NCBI GenBank assembly: GCA_044359565.1
Contig: JBIKLX010000025.1
Location: forward strand, 1-26,133
Direction of reading: 5' to 3'
DNA length: 26,133 nt
Source of the DNA: VFMC01 sp044359565
GTDB taxonomy: Bacteria; Actinomycetota; Acidimicrobiia; Acidimicrobiales; Ilumatobacteraceae
Below the pieces are notes generated by a model. It ran no database searches. It saw only the letters and a list, made by a program, of their open reading frames with translations, and was not told the DNA's origin. This document shows positions 1-8,293 of this stretch, piece by piece; the stretch's first letter is position 1, and the number at the start of each line of letters is the position of its first letter. Both the position numbers and the translations under genes were made by a program.

Positions 1-38
1 CTGCTCTTGCCCGCCAGGCAGAAGGGAACCTCGGCTGA
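1..38 (+). CDS. 3' end of an upstream gene (partial)
   Basis: The frame beginning at base 3 is open and reads ALARQAEGNLG before a TGA at 36-38. That stop overlaps the ATG of the next gene in a TGATG arrangement, which is typical of translationally coupled actinobacterial genes. The fragment is too short to identify. If the next gene is what it resembles, the neighbour could be a phosphotransferase or an acyl-CoA dehydrogenase, but nothing visible proves it. Confidence 0.4.
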   Translation, partial: ALARQAEGNLG

Positions 39-448
39 TGCTCACCCGACCCACCACCGAACAGATCCTGCGCGGTATCGCCGACGAGTTGCGCGACACC
101 GTGGCGCCCGAGGTGACCAGCGAGCCCGTGAAGGTGCTGCTCGGGCAGATCGACCAGATCCTGCGCGGGCAGGCCACCAAGGCCGCCCACGAGATCGCCT
201 GGATGCACGAGGAGGCCGACGCCATCTCGGCCGTCACCGGCACCGAGGTCGGCTGGCCCGAGTCGCTGCACCTCGACGACGTCATCACGTGGTACGACGG
301 CGTGTCGCGAGCGTTGTCGAGCGCGCTCGACGCGGCGTTTGCCGCGGGCGACACCGCCCGGGTGGCCGAGTTGAAGGTGCTGCTCGATGCACGCTCGGCC
401 AACGAGATGCGCATCGTCGGTGCGCTCGACCTCGTCGGTCGGGGCTGA
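38..448 (+). CDS. small uncharacterised protein, possibly DUF6285-like
   Basis: A 136-residue soluble protein with no signal peptide or membrane segment. It begins LTRPTTEQILRGIADELRD and appears to be mostly alpha-helical, with charged amphipathic stretches throughout. The opening 'RPT..(I/L)L..(I/V)...LRD' resembles small actinobacterial proteins (DUF6285 type) that often sit beside aminoglycoside-phosphotransferase-like and acyl-CoA dehydrogenase genes. That resemblance is from memory and is weak. The ATG overlaps the stop of the upstream frame by one base (TGATG), which supports this start and operon membership with whatever lies to the left. No catalytic motif is visible and no function is proposed. 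Confidence 0.7.
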   Translation: MLTRPTTEQILRGIADELRDTVAPEVTSEPVKVLLGQIDQILRGQATKAAHEIAWMHEEADAISAVTGTEVGWPESLHLDDVITWYDGVSRALSSALDAAFAAGDTARVAELKVLLDARSANEMRIVGALDLVGRG

Positions 449-606
449 CAACGAAGGGACGATTTTCCGTCTTGCAGGGACGGTACGGCTCATGTTGCAG
501 GTGTCACATGTGCTAGCAAACACTTCGCCGGGCATCTGCCCGACGTCAACGGCCACCTCGGCCGGAACCATCACGGCCGTCAGGCCAATCCATTGAGGGG
601 GACATT
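449..606 (+). promoter_or_regulatory. leader region of the ABC-importer operon
   Basis: This gap of about 160 bases separates two co-directional genes and should hold the importer promoter. I see no convincing -35/-10 pair: TTGCAG occurs at 472-477 and 495-500, but neither has a good -10 at proper spacing, and TGCTAGCAA at 511-519 is only an extended -10-like string. A small inverted repeat, CGGGCA-TC-TGCCCG, spans 529-542 and could be an operator half-site pair. A strong Shine-Dalgarno (GAGGGGG, about 595-601) precedes the GTG at 607. Confidence 0.3.
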
Positions 607-2028
607 GTGAGGAAACGGAGCATGAAGGTCGTTGCTGGCCTTCTCGTCCTGGGCATGGTCGGTGCGGCCTGTTCGGAAGAGGAAACCACGTCGACCACCG
701 CGGCAGCAGTCGAGACCACGGCTGCTGCCGTCGAGACCACCGCTGCCGCTGTCGAGACCACGGCTGCTGCCGTCGAGACCACCGCTGCCGCTGTCGAGAC
801 CACCGCCGCGGCGGGTGCCGACGAGTTGGTCCAGTGGGCGCTCGACTACACCGGCGGCACCGCCGGCGCTGCGAGCGGCGACCCGATCACCATCGGCTAC
901 GTCAACTCGGAGGACTACTTCCCCGAGAACACCATCGGCCTCAACGCCGCGATCGAGTTCATCAACAACGAACTCGGTGGCGCCGCCGGCCGGCCGCTCC
1001 AGGCCGTCGCCTGCAAGATCTCGGTGGCCGAAGACGGCGCCAAGTGCGGCACGGAAATGGCCAACAACCCCGATGTCGCCATGGTGCTCACCGGCACCAT
1101 CCTGTTCGGCAACAAGGAGCTCTACGACGCGCTGAACGGCAAGAAGCCGGTCATCATCGGTAACGGCGTCACCAGCGACGACTTCACCACCCCGGCCGGC
1201 CAGGCGTTCACCGCCGGCTCGCCCGGCGTCATCCCGGGCATGGGCGGCTTCATCGTCCAGTACCTGCCCGAGGTGAAGAACGTGGCCATCCTGGCCTCGA
1301 ACAACCCCGCTGGCCAGGCTGCCGCCGACCTGCTGTTCAAGCCCGTCATGGAGAAGAACGGCATCGCCGTCACCTACGTGGGTGTCGACGACACCGCCAC
1401 GGCCGCCGACGTGCAGTCGGCCCTCACCGCCGTCGGTGCCGACACGGCCGATGCCGTGGTGCCGCTGCTCACCATCCAGCAGTGCATCAACGTGTACGAC
1501 GCGATGAAGGCGCTCGACATCACCCCGACGGTGGTCACCACCGGCCTGTGCTTCGGCACGCCGATGACCGATCACCTGAAGGAGAACGGCGAAGAGGGCC
1601 CCGTGCCCAACGGCTGGTACTTCGGTGGCTACGGCTACAGCTACTTCAACCCCGACGTCGAGAGCGGTATGGCCACCTATGTCGCCAAGATCCAGGAGTA
1701 CGGCGTGCCGGCTCCGGGTGCGTCGACGCTCGAGTACACCGGCTTCGCCGGCCCCGAGTTCGCCAACGTGATGACGTTCGCCAAGTTCATGAACGAGCTC
1801 GGTGGCGCCACCGACTACGCCAGCATCGACGGCAAGATCCGTGGCTTCACGGGCCCGATGATGCTGCAGGTCGGCCCGCTCAACTGCGGCAAGAACATCA
1901 TCCTCGGCCTGCCCATCTTCGTCTCGGTGTGCGGTACCCAGATCGGCATCCAGCAGTTCAAGGACGGCGAGTGGATCTCGGTCGCCGACGGCCTGAACGG
2001 CAAGCCGATCGACGTCACCCAGGTCTGA
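607..2028 (+). CDS. ABC importer substrate-binding lipoprotein (LivK-like)
   Basis: A 473-residue extracytoplasmic binding protein of the type I periplasmic-binding fold, the class that feeds branched-chain amino acid (HAAT) transporters. Residues 1-22 form a lipoprotein signal with basic MRKRSMK, a hydrophobic core and the lipobox GAAC. The mature protein starts at that cysteine and would be lipid-anchored. Next comes a Thr/Ala/Val/Glu linker containing five VETTAAA units, then the binding domain from about residue 90 (DPITIGYVNSEDYFPENTIG) to the C-terminus. GTG is chosen as start because GAGGGGG lies 5-6 bases upstream; an in-frame ATG at 622 is possible but lacks such a site. The permease and both ATPases follow on the same strand. 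The substrate cannot be read from sequence: branched-chain amino acids are the family default, and short amides or other small acids are also possible. Confidence 0.93.
   Translation: MRKRSMKVVAGLLVLGMVGAACSEEETTSTTAAAVETTAAAVETTAAAVETTAAAVETTAAAVETTAAAGADELVQWALDYTGGTAGAASGDPITIGYVNSEDYFPENTIGLNAAIEFINNELGGAAGRPLQAVACKISVAEDGAKCGTEMANNPDVAMVLTGTILFGNKELYDALNGKKPVIIGNGVTSDDFTTPAGQAFTAGSPGVIPGMGGFIVQYLPEVKNVAILASNNPAGQAAADLLFKPVMEKNGIAVTYVGVDDTATAADVQSALTAVGADTADAVVPLLTIQQCINVYDAMKALDITPTVVTTGLCFGTPMTDHLKENGEEGPVPNGWYFGGYGYSYFNPDVESGMATYVAKIQEYGVPAPGASTLEYTGFAGPEFANVMTFAKFMNELGGATDYASIDGKIRGFTGPMMLQVGPLNCGKNIILGLPIFVSVCGTQIGIQQFKDGEWISVADGLNGKPIDVTQV
709..813 (+). repeat. five 21-bp in-frame repeats encoding VETTAAA
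   Basis: Units start at 709, 730, 751, 772 and 793. Each encodes VETTAAA, and synonymous forms alternate (ACG GCT GCT GCC against ACC GCT GCC GCT), so the underlying period is closer to 42 bp. The repeat forms the spacer between the lipidated cysteine and the ligand-binding domain. Such arrays change length easily by slippage or recombination. Confidence 0.9.
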
Positions 2029-2073
2029 TCCTGGACGTTGTTGCAGTAGTAACGAATACATATCGGTAGTGAT

Positions 2074-2106
2074 CGGTGGGGTGCCGCGTCGAGCGGCACC
2101 CCACCG
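2074..2106 (+). terminator. 14-bp perfect hairpin between binding-protein and permease genes
   Basis: CGGTGGGGTGCCGC (2074-2087) pairs perfectly with 2093-2106 around the five-base loop GTCGA. No T-run follows. It begins 46 bases after the binding-protein stop and ends 32 bases before the permease GTG. A hairpin here usually acts as a partial terminator or as a block to 3' exonucleases, leaving more binding-protein mRNA than permease mRNA. An AT-richer patch just before it (about 2038-2066) could hold a weak internal promoter, but its elements match poorly. Confidence 0.7.
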
Positions 2107-2138
2107 AATCGCCTGGGGGCTTCGAGGGGGACGAGACC

Positions 2139-4436
2139 GTGAAGGGCTCGGCAGTCAAGTACATCCGGTGGGGGATTGCCGCAGTGGGGCTGCTGCTCCT
2201 GCTGTGGATCGTCATCGATTCCGACACGCGTGCGCAGTTCGTCACCGGGTCGGGGATCGCCCAGGGCGCGTTGGTGGCCGCCATCGCCTTGGGTGTGGTG
2301 CTCACGTATCGCGGTTCTGGCGTGGTCAACTTCGCCAACAGCGCCATCGCGATGTACATCGCGTACGTCTACGCGGTGCTGCGCAAAGAGGGCGACCTGT
2401 TCCTGCCTCCGCTGCCCAACCCGTTCGCCCCCATCGAGGGGGTGGTCCACTGGTTCCAGGACACGGACACGTTCGACCTCCCCGATTGGCCCACGCGCAT
2501 CAGCTTCGGTCCCAACATGCAGTTCTGGCCGGCGATGTTGATCTCGCTGATCTTCGCCATCCTCCTCGGCCTCATCCTCCACTTCCTCATCTTCCGCCCA
2601 CTGCGCAGCGCCCCGCCGCTCGCCAAGGTGGTCGCCTCCATCGGCCTGTTCCTCTATCTGCCGGCCGTCATCATCCGTCGCTTCACCATCCAGCCCTACA
2701 CGGTGAAGCCGATGCCGTTCTTCGACAACGATGCCAAGCCGGTGAAGTTGCCGTTCGGTATCAGCATCGGTGCCGATGCCCTCACCATCGCGGTGCTCGT
2801 GGTCATCTTCACGGTGCTGCTGTGGGTGGTGTTCCAGATGACCCGTTTCGGTCTGGCCACCCGTGCTGCCAGCGAGAACGAAAAGGGCGCCGTGGTGCTC
2901 GGCTTCTCGCCCGAGTTCCTGGCCGGCGCCAACTGGGTCATCTCCACGCTCATCACCGGTCTGCTCGGCATCTTCGCCGCCACCATCCAGAAGTCGATCG
3001 ATCCGGCTGTGCTGCCGGCGCTCATCGTGCCGGCCCTCACCGCTGCGCTGGTGGGCAGCTTCACATCGTTCGGTCTCACCGCCGTGGCCGCCTTCGCGCT
3101 CGGCATGCAGTTCGGCCTCGTCAAGTACCTCGAGATCCAACACTCGTGGTTCCCGTCGTCGGGTGGCACGCCGTTGCCTGGTGGCGAGCGGTTCATCCCG
3201 CTGCTGGTCATCGTGTTGGTGCTGTACCTCAGCGGCAAGAGTCTGCCCACACGCGGAGCCATCAGTGCCGGGCGATTGCCGTTCTCGCCCACACCGCCGC
3301 GATGGGCCATCCGCTACGGCGGTCCGGCGCTGGCGCTGGCGACAGCGATCCTCGCCCTGTTCGTGCTCACCCCGCCGTTCCGGCTGGCGCTGTCGAACAC
3401 GCTCATCGGCGTCATCATCTGTCTGTCGCTCGTGGTGCTCACCGGCTACGTGGGGCAGATCTCGTTGGCGCAGATGTCGTTCGCCGGCATCTCGGCGTTC
3501 CTCGTGTCGAAGATGACGATGGAAGCGCCCATCAAGATCCCGCTGCCGTTCTCGACGAAGATGCTCACCATCATCCCCGAGACGCCGTTCCCGATACCCA
3601 TCATCATCGGCGGCATCGTGGCCATGCTGGTGGGCATCATCGTCGCCATACCGGCGCTACGCGTGCGCGGTGTGAACCTGGCCATCGTCACCTTGGCGTT
3701 CGCGGTGGCGGTCGACAAGGTGGTGTTCGCCAACAAGTCGGTGAACGGCGGCTTCGCCGGCGCCCAGGTCGAGGCACCGCAACTCATCGTCGAGCCGCGC
3801 GACGTGAGCTACAAGATCCTCGGGATGAAGGCGGGCGATGGTCTACAGCCCAACCCGATGACCGCCATCTTCTGCCTCATCGTGGTGGTCATCCTCGCCT
3901 ACGCGGTGGCCAACCTGCGCCGCTCGGCAACGGGTCGACGAATGCTCGCCACACGCAGCAACGAGCGTGCCGCGGCAGCCGCAGGTGTGAACGTGTCGGG
4001 CATGAAGATCCTCGCCTTCGCGGTGTCGGCGTTCATCGCCGGTGTTGGTGGCGCCGTCATCGCCTACCGCTCGGGCAGTGTCACGGTCGACAAGTTCACC
4101 TACGTGCAGTCGCTCACGTTCCTGGCCTTTGCCTACATCGGCGGCATCACCAGCGTGTACGGCGCCATCAGCGGCGGGTTCATCGTGGCCGGTGGTCTCG
4201 TGTTCACGTTCCTCGAACGCATCCTGCACGTGCCCAGCGAGTTCACGCTCATCCTCGGCGGTATCGGCCTCATCTTCTCGGCCATCATGAACCCCGAGGG
4301 CCTTGCCGGCGCCGTGCGCCACACCGGCGCCCAGTTGAAGGCGCTGATCGGTCTGCGCAAAGCCCAGGCGACACCACCGCCGGGTGCGCCACCAGCGGCC
4401 GAACCCGAACTCGCCACCACGGCAGGAGGTCACTGA
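2139..4436 (+). CDS. fused LivH-LivM branched-chain amino acid ABC permease
   Basis: A 765-residue polytopic membrane protein that joins in one chain the two permeases usually encoded as livH and livM. The N-terminal half (to about residue 385) carries the LivH pattern, with VVNFANSAIAMYIAYV early and a conserved cytoplasmic loop around GLATRAASENEKGAVVLGFS. The second half has the LivM pattern: LTGYVGQISLAQMSFAGI, then LRVRGVNLAIVTLAFAVAV, then a loop containing RSNERAAAAAGVNVSG, which is the site expected to contact the ATPases. Start choice is GTG at 2139, with GAGGGGG eight bases before it. A longer reading from 2076 would run through the hairpin and is rejected. The tail is Ala/Pro-rich. 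It overlaps no neighbour, and the ATPase gene starts one base after its stop. Confidence 0.92.
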   Translation: MKGSAVKYIRWGIAAVGLLLLLWIVIDSDTRAQFVTGSGIAQGALVAAIALGVVLTYRGSGVVNFANSAIAMYIAYVYAVLRKEGDLFLPPLPNPFAPIEGVVHWFQDTDTFDLPDWPTRISFGPNMQFWPAMLISLIFAILLGLILHFLIFRPLRSAPPLAKVVASIGLFLYLPAVIIRRFTIQPYTVKPMPFFDNDAKPVKLPFGISIGADALTIAVLVVIFTVLLWVVFQMTRFGLATRAASENEKGAVVLGFSPEFLAGANWVISTLITGLLGIFAATIQKSIDPAVLPALIVPALTAALVGSFTSFGLTAVAAFALGMQFGLVKYLEIQHSWFPSSGGTPLPGGERFIPLLVIVLVLYLSGKSLPTRGAISAGRLPFSPTPPRWAIRYGGPALALATAILALFVLTPPFRLALSNTLIGVIICLSLVVLTGYVGQISLAQMSFAGISAFLVSKMTMEAPIKIPLPFSTKMLTIIPETPFPIPIIIGGIVAMLVGIIVAIPALRVRGVNLAIVTLAFAVAVDKVVFANKSVNGGFAGAQVEAPQLIVEPRDVSYKILGMKAGDGLQPNPMTAIFCLIVVVILAYAVANLRRSATGRRMLATRSNERAAAAAGVNVSGMKILAFAVSAFIAGVGGAVIAYRSGSVTVDKFTYVQSLTFLAFAYIGGITSVYGAISGGFIVAGGLVFTFLERILHVPSEFTLILGGIGLIFSAIMNPEGLAGAVRHTGAQLKALIGLRKAQATPPPGAPPAAEPELATTAGGH

Positions 4437-4437
4437 C

Positions 4438-5211
4438 ATGGCGCTGTTGGAGACATTCGGTATGTCGGTCACCTTCGGTGGCCTGAAGGCCGTGAACGAG
4501 GTCGACTTCCGGGTCGAGGAAGGCCAGCTCGTCGGGCTGATCGGCCCGAACGGTGCCGGCAAGACCACGTTCATCGACGGCATCACCGGGTTCGTGCCCA
4601 CCACGGGCCGCATCGTGTTCGACGGCAACGAGATCGGTGGACTGCCAGCCCACCGCCGCGCCAAGTCCGGCCTCGGTCGCACCTGGCAGTCGCTCGAACT
4701 GTTCGACGATCTCACCATCCGCGAGAACCTGCAGGTGGCGGCCGAGAAGCAGACCGTCGGCAGCTTCTTCGCCGATCTGGTGGCACCCCGCCGTACGCGC
4801 GATCAGTCGAATGTCGAGTTCGCACTCGACGTGCTGGGCATCAGCGATCTCGCCGACAAGATGCCCAACGAGATCAGCCAGGGCCAGCGCAAGTTGGTCA
4901 GTGCCGCTCGCGCTCTGGCCGCCCGACCGAAGCTGGTGTGCATGGACGAACCGGCTGCCGGTCTCGATACCGCCGAGAGCACCGAGTTGGGGCAGCGGTT
5001 GCGCTCGATCATCGATGCCGGGATGACCATCTTCCTCGTCGACCACGACATGGGCCTGGTGCTCAACGTGTGCGACTACATCTACGTCATCGAGTTCGGG
5101 GTGAAGATCGCCGAGGGCACGCCCGATGAGGTGAAGCGGAACCCGAAGGTGATCGAGGCCTACCTCGGTTCGTCGGCCGAATCCGACACTGCTGCAGAAG
5201 GGGGCGAGTGA
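4438..5211 (+). CDS. livG: branched-chain amino acid ABC transporter ATP-binding protein (LivG-like)
   Basis: A 257-residue cytoplasmic ATPase that powers the importer together with the next gene product. Walker A is GPNGAGKT (residues 36-43). The signature is ISQGQRK near residue 146, a Gln-for-Gly variant of the usual LSGGQ. Walker B is KLVCMDEPA (about 165-173) with the D-loop AGLD just after, and the switch histidine is in VDHDM (about residue 203). Length fits LivG (about 250-260). ATG 4438 is preceded by GGCAGGAGGT at 4421-4430 with seven bases of spacing, one of the best Shine-Dalgarno sites in the window. It starts one base after the permease stop, and its TGA overlaps the next ATG. 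Confidence 0.94.
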   Translation: MALLETFGMSVTFGGLKAVNEVDFRVEEGQLVGLIGPNGAGKTTFIDGITGFVPTTGRIVFDGNEIGGLPAHRRAKSGLGRTWQSLELFDDLTIRENLQVAAEKQTVGSFFADLVAPRRTRDQSNVEFALDVLGISDLADKMPNEISQGQRKLVSAARALAARPKLVCMDEPAAGLDTAESTELGQRLRSIIDAGMTIFLVDHDMGLVLNVCDYIYVIEFGVKIAEGTPDEVKRNPKVIEAYLGSSAESDTAAEGGE

Positions 5212-5924
5212 TGGCACTGCTCGAGATCGACGACATGTCCACCGGCTACAACGGTGTGCCCGTGGTGCGCAACCTCAACCTGCACGTGAACGAAGGAGAG
5301 GTGGTGGCACTGCTCGGCCCGAACGGTGCCGGAAAGACCACCACGCTGCTCACCACGTCGGCGCTCAACCCCGTGCTCGGTGGCGACATCCGCGTGATGG
5401 GCCAGTCGGTGAAGGGCCGGCGTCCGCACCTCATCGCTCGCGAAGGTTTGGCGCACGTTCCCGAAGACCGCAGCCTGTTCTTCCAGCTCACGGTGCGCGA
5501 GAACCTGAAGCTTGGTGCGGCAAAGGGATCGGCCGACCTGAACCAGGCGCTCGGCTACTTCCCGGCACTCGAGAAGCTGATGGACCGCAAGGCCGGTCTG
5601 CTGTCGGGTGGCGAGCAGCAGATGCTCGCCATGGCCCGGGCGCTCACGGTGAAGCCGAAGATGTTGATGGTCGACGAGATGAGCCTGGGCCTCGCGCCCA
5701 TCATCGTCGAGCGGCTGCTGCCCGTGCTGCGCCGCATCGCCGACGAGACCGGTGCGGGGGTGCTGCTGGTCGAGCAGCACGTGCACCTGGCCCTCGAGGT
5801 GGCCGACCGCGCCTATGTGATGAACCATGGCTCGATGGTGCTCGAAGGCGATGCCAAGCATCTTGCCGCCAACCGTCACCTGCTCGAGTCGAGCTACCTC
5901 GGCGGCGGCGAGATCGAGCACTAG
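5211..5924 (+). CDS. livF: branched-chain amino acid ABC transporter ATP-binding protein (LivF-like)
   Basis: A 237-residue ATPase and the second nucleotide-binding subunit of the importer. Walker A is GPNGAGKT (36-43), the signature LSGGEQQ (about 131-137), Walker B is MLMVDEMSLGL, and the switch histidine is in LLVEQHVH. The Met in DEMSLGL, where most ABC ATPases have Pro, and the GLAP sequence after it are typical of LivF. ATG 5211 overlaps the livG stop (TGATG) and has GAAGGGGGCG upstream, so translation is probably coupled. It is the last gene of the transporter operon, with 46 bases before the next start. Confidence 0.93.
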   Translation: MALLEIDDMSTGYNGVPVVRNLNLHVNEGEVVALLGPNGAGKTTTLLTTSALNPVLGGDIRVMGQSVKGRRPHLIAREGLAHVPEDRSLFFQLTVRENLKLGAAKGSADLNQALGYFPALEKLMDRKAGLLSGGEQQMLAMARALTVKPKMLMVDEMSLGLAPIIVERLLPVLRRIADETGAGVLLVEQHVHLALEVADRAYVMNHGSMVLEGDAKHLAANRHLLESSYLGGGEIEH

Positions 5925-5970
5925 CAGCGTCCACCGGTTGCCGGCCCGCTGGGCGTGGCAGGCTGACGGT

Positions 5971-6654
5971 GTGATCCTGCGAGTGTGCGACGACCCCGAA
6001 GCGGCTGCCCGTTCGGCGGCCGTGGCGGTGGCGCGTCGGCTCCGCCGGGTCGTTGCCGAGCACGGTGTGGCGTCGGTTGCGTTCAGCGGTGGCCGTACAC
6101 CGGCCCCGATGCTGGCGCACCTGGCGGCGATGCCGTTGGCGTGGGATCGGTTGCAGGTGTTCCAGGTGGACGAACGCCTCGCCCCGCACGGGCACCCGGC
6201 TCGCAACGTGGGTCTGCTCGACGTGTTGCCGGTGGCGCCGCGTCACCTGCACGCGATGCCGGTGAATGCTGCCGACGTGCGCAGCGCGGCTCGCCGGTAT
6301 GTCGCTGCGCTGCCCGAGCGGCTCGACGTGGTGCATCTCGGGCTTGGCGCCGATGGCCACACGGCCTCGTGGCCGCCGGGCGACCCAGTGGTCGACTCCG
6401 CCGACACGGTCGACCTGTGTGCCGAATACGCCGGTTGGGTGCGGATGACCCTCACCCCGCGTGCGGTGAACGCAGCACGCTCGCGGGTGGTGTTGGCCAT
6501 CGGGGCCGACAAGGCACCTGCGCTCGAGGCCTGGCTGGGCGGCAGCCGCGAGGTGCCTGTGGCGCGGGTGCACCGCCGCGGCACGGTGGTGGTGGTCGAT
6601 GGGGCAGCCGCCACTGCTGCGGTGATGGCGGCCGCCGCGCGACGGCGCCGGTAG
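5971..6654 (+). CDS. pgl: 6-phosphogluconolactonase
   Basis: A 227-residue cytosolic enzyme that hydrolyses 6-phosphogluconolactone to 6-phosphogluconate in the oxidative pentose phosphate pathway. Visible family motifs are AFSGGRTP (phosphate-binding region), FQVDERL, and LGLGADGHTASWPPG with the catalytic histidine near residue 130. The last motif is usually MGEDGHTASLFPG, so Ala replaces the Glu and the loop is altered, a tolerable but noticeable variation. GTG 5971 is chosen because conserved sequence starts right after it and a -10-like CAGGCT (5959-5964) lies exactly six bases upstream, suggesting a leaderless transcript. No good Shine-Dalgarno is present. pgi follows after 11 bases. 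Length is normal (220-260). Confidence 0.88.
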   Translation: MILRVCDDPEAAARSAAVAVARRLRRVVAEHGVASVAFSGGRTPAPMLAHLAAMPLAWDRLQVFQVDERLAPHGHPARNVGLLDVLPVAPRHLHAMPVNAADVRSAARRYVAALPERLDVVHLGLGADGHTASWPPGDPVVDSADTVDLCAEYAGWVRMTLTPRAVNAARSRVVLAIGADKAPALEAWLGGSREVPVARVHRRGTVVVVDGAAATAAVMAAAARRRR

Positions 6655-6665
6655 CGTCGGCGGCG

Positions 6666-8285
6666 ATGGACAGCCCCACCCCTCCCGCGCCGCTCGACAC
6701 GGCGTGGCAGCGTCTGCTCGCCACGCCCGCCCCCGCCCCGCTGCGCACGCTGTTCGCCACCGACCCGGGACGGGCCGAGCGGTACTCGGTGCAGGCGGGC
6801 GACCTGCACATCGACTGGTCGAAGCACCTCGTCGACGACACCGTGGTCGAAGCGCTGATGACCCTCGTGGGGGCGAGCGATTTGCACGCCCGTCGTGCCG
6901 CGATGTTCGCCGGCGACGCCATCAACACCACCGAGCAACGCGCCGTGCTGCACACGGCGTTGCGCGCGCCGCGAGATGCTGTCGTCGACGTCGGTGGCCA
7001 GGACGTCGTGCCCGAGGTGCACGCGGTGCTGGCCGCCATGGCGCGCTTCGCCGAGTCGGTGCGCGACGGCTCGTGGCGCGGCGCCACCGGCAGCGCCATC
7101 GAGACGGTGGTGAACATCGGTATCGGCGGCAGCGACCTCGGCCCGGCGATGGCGTACCTCGCCACCCGGGCGTTCGGGCGTGCCGATCTGCAGTGCCGGT
7201 TCGTCAGCAACGTCGACGGTGCCGACCTGTCCGACAACCTGGCCGGCCTCGACCCGGCCACCACGCTGTTCGTCGTCAGCTCGAAGACCTTCACCACCAT
7301 CGAGACCATCACCAACGCCACGGCCGCCCGCCGGTGGCTGGTCGACGCGCTGGGCCCCGAGGCGGTTTCGCGCCACTTCGTCGCAGTCAGCACCAACGCC
7401 GCAGCGGTGGCGGCATTCGGCATCGACACCGCCAACATGTTCGGCTTCTGGGACTGGGTGGGCGGCAGATACTCGGTCGACTCGGCCATCGGGCTGTCGC
7501 TGATGGTGGCCATCGGGCCCGACGCGTTCGGCGAGTTCCTCCGCGGCTTCCACATCGTCGACGAGCACTTCCGCAGCGCGCCCGACCGGCACAACGCACC
7601 GGTACTGATGGCCGCGTTGGGCATCTGGTACCACAACGTGTTCGGCGCCGAGAGCAAGGCTGTGCTGCCCTATGCGCACGAACTGCGCCGCTTCCCGGCC
7701 TACCTGCAGCAACTCGACATGGAGTCGAACGGCAAGAGCGTGCGCCTCGACGGGTCGCCGGTGCCCCGGTCGACCGGGCCCATCGTGTGGGGCGAGCCGG
7801 GCACCAACGGCCAGCACGCCTTTTACCAACTGCTGCACCAGGGCACCCATCTCGTGCCGGTCGACTTCATCGGCTTCGCCCGGCCCAACCACCCGCTCAC
7901 CGGCCAGCACGACCTGCTGATGGCCAACCTGTTCGCGCAGGGCGAGGCGCTGGCGTTCGGCAAGACGCTCGACGAGGTGCAGGCCGAAGGCATCGCCCCA
8001 CACCAGCAGGCGCACCGGGTGTTTCCCGGCAACCGGCCGAGCACCACCATCGTCGCCGAGCGGCTCACGCCGTCGGTGCTCGGGCAACTCATCGCGCTCT
8101 ACGAGCACATCGTGTTCGTGCAGGGCTGCATCTGGCAGATCAACAGCTTCGACCAGTGGGGCGTGGAACTGGGTAAGGCCCTGGCCAACCGCATCACCCC
8201 CGAACTCGTCGGTGATGCAGCACCGCAGCACGACACGTCGACCAACGCCCTCATCGCCTGGTACCGCGCCAACCGGATGTCCTAG
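6666..8285 (+). CDS. pgi: glucose-6-phosphate isomerase
   Basis: A 539-residue enzyme that interconverts glucose-6-phosphate and fructose-6-phosphate, the usual size for bacterial GPI. Both family signatures are present: DWVGGRYSVDSAIG around residue 266 and FDQWGVELGK from residue 495. The expected catalytic Glu sits in DMESNGKS (E353) and the His in NGQHAFYQ (H384). The N-terminal half contains NIGIGGSDLGP and the phosphate-binding VSSKTFTT. It starts 11 bases after pgl with no clear Shine-Dalgarno. A TAGCGT overlapping the pgl stop lies eight bases before the ATG and might give an additional leaderless start. The pair links glycolysis with the pentose phosphate branch. Confidence 0.96.
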   Translation: MDSPTPPAPLDTAWQRLLATPAPAPLRTLFATDPGRAERYSVQAGDLHIDWSKHLVDDTVVEALMTLVGASDLHARRAAMFAGDAINTTEQRAVLHTALRAPRDAVVDVGGQDVVPEVHAVLAAMARFAESVRDGSWRGATGSAIETVVNIGIGGSDLGPAMAYLATRAFGRADLQCRFVSNVDGADLSDNLAGLDPATTLFVVSSKTFTTIETITNATAARRWLVDALGPEAVSRHFVAVSTNAAAVAAFGIDTANMFGFWDWVGGRYSVDSAIGLSLMVAIGPDAFGEFLRGFHIVDEHFRSAPDRHNAPVLMAALGIWYHNVFGAESKAVLPYAHELRRFPAYLQQLDMESNGKSVRLDGSPVPRSTGPIVWGEPGTNGQHAFYQLLHQGTHLVPVDFIGFARPNHPLTGQHDLLMANLFAQGEALAFGKTLDEVQAEGIAPHQQAHRVFPGNRPSTTIVAERLTPSVLGQLIALYEHIVFVQGCIWQINSFDQWGVELGKALANRITPELVGDAAPQHDTSTNALIAWYRANRMS

Positions 8286-8293
8286 GCGCACGT

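Noticed and set aside
580..2061. Long minus-strand open frame (493 codons) opposite the binding-protein gene
   Set aside because: It mirrors a confidently identified gene, has repetitive Gly/Asp/Arg/Val composition without motifs, and arises from high-GC codon bias. It is a shadow.
2076..2138. Upstream GTG start for the permease
   Set aside because: It would translate through the 14-bp hairpin, whereas GTG 2139 has an ideal Shine-Dalgarno.
2069..4486. 805-codon plus-strand frame overlapping the permease
   Set aside because: Arg/His/Gly-rich translation with no hydrophobic segments, whereas the +1-shifted frame is an unmistakable membrane permease.
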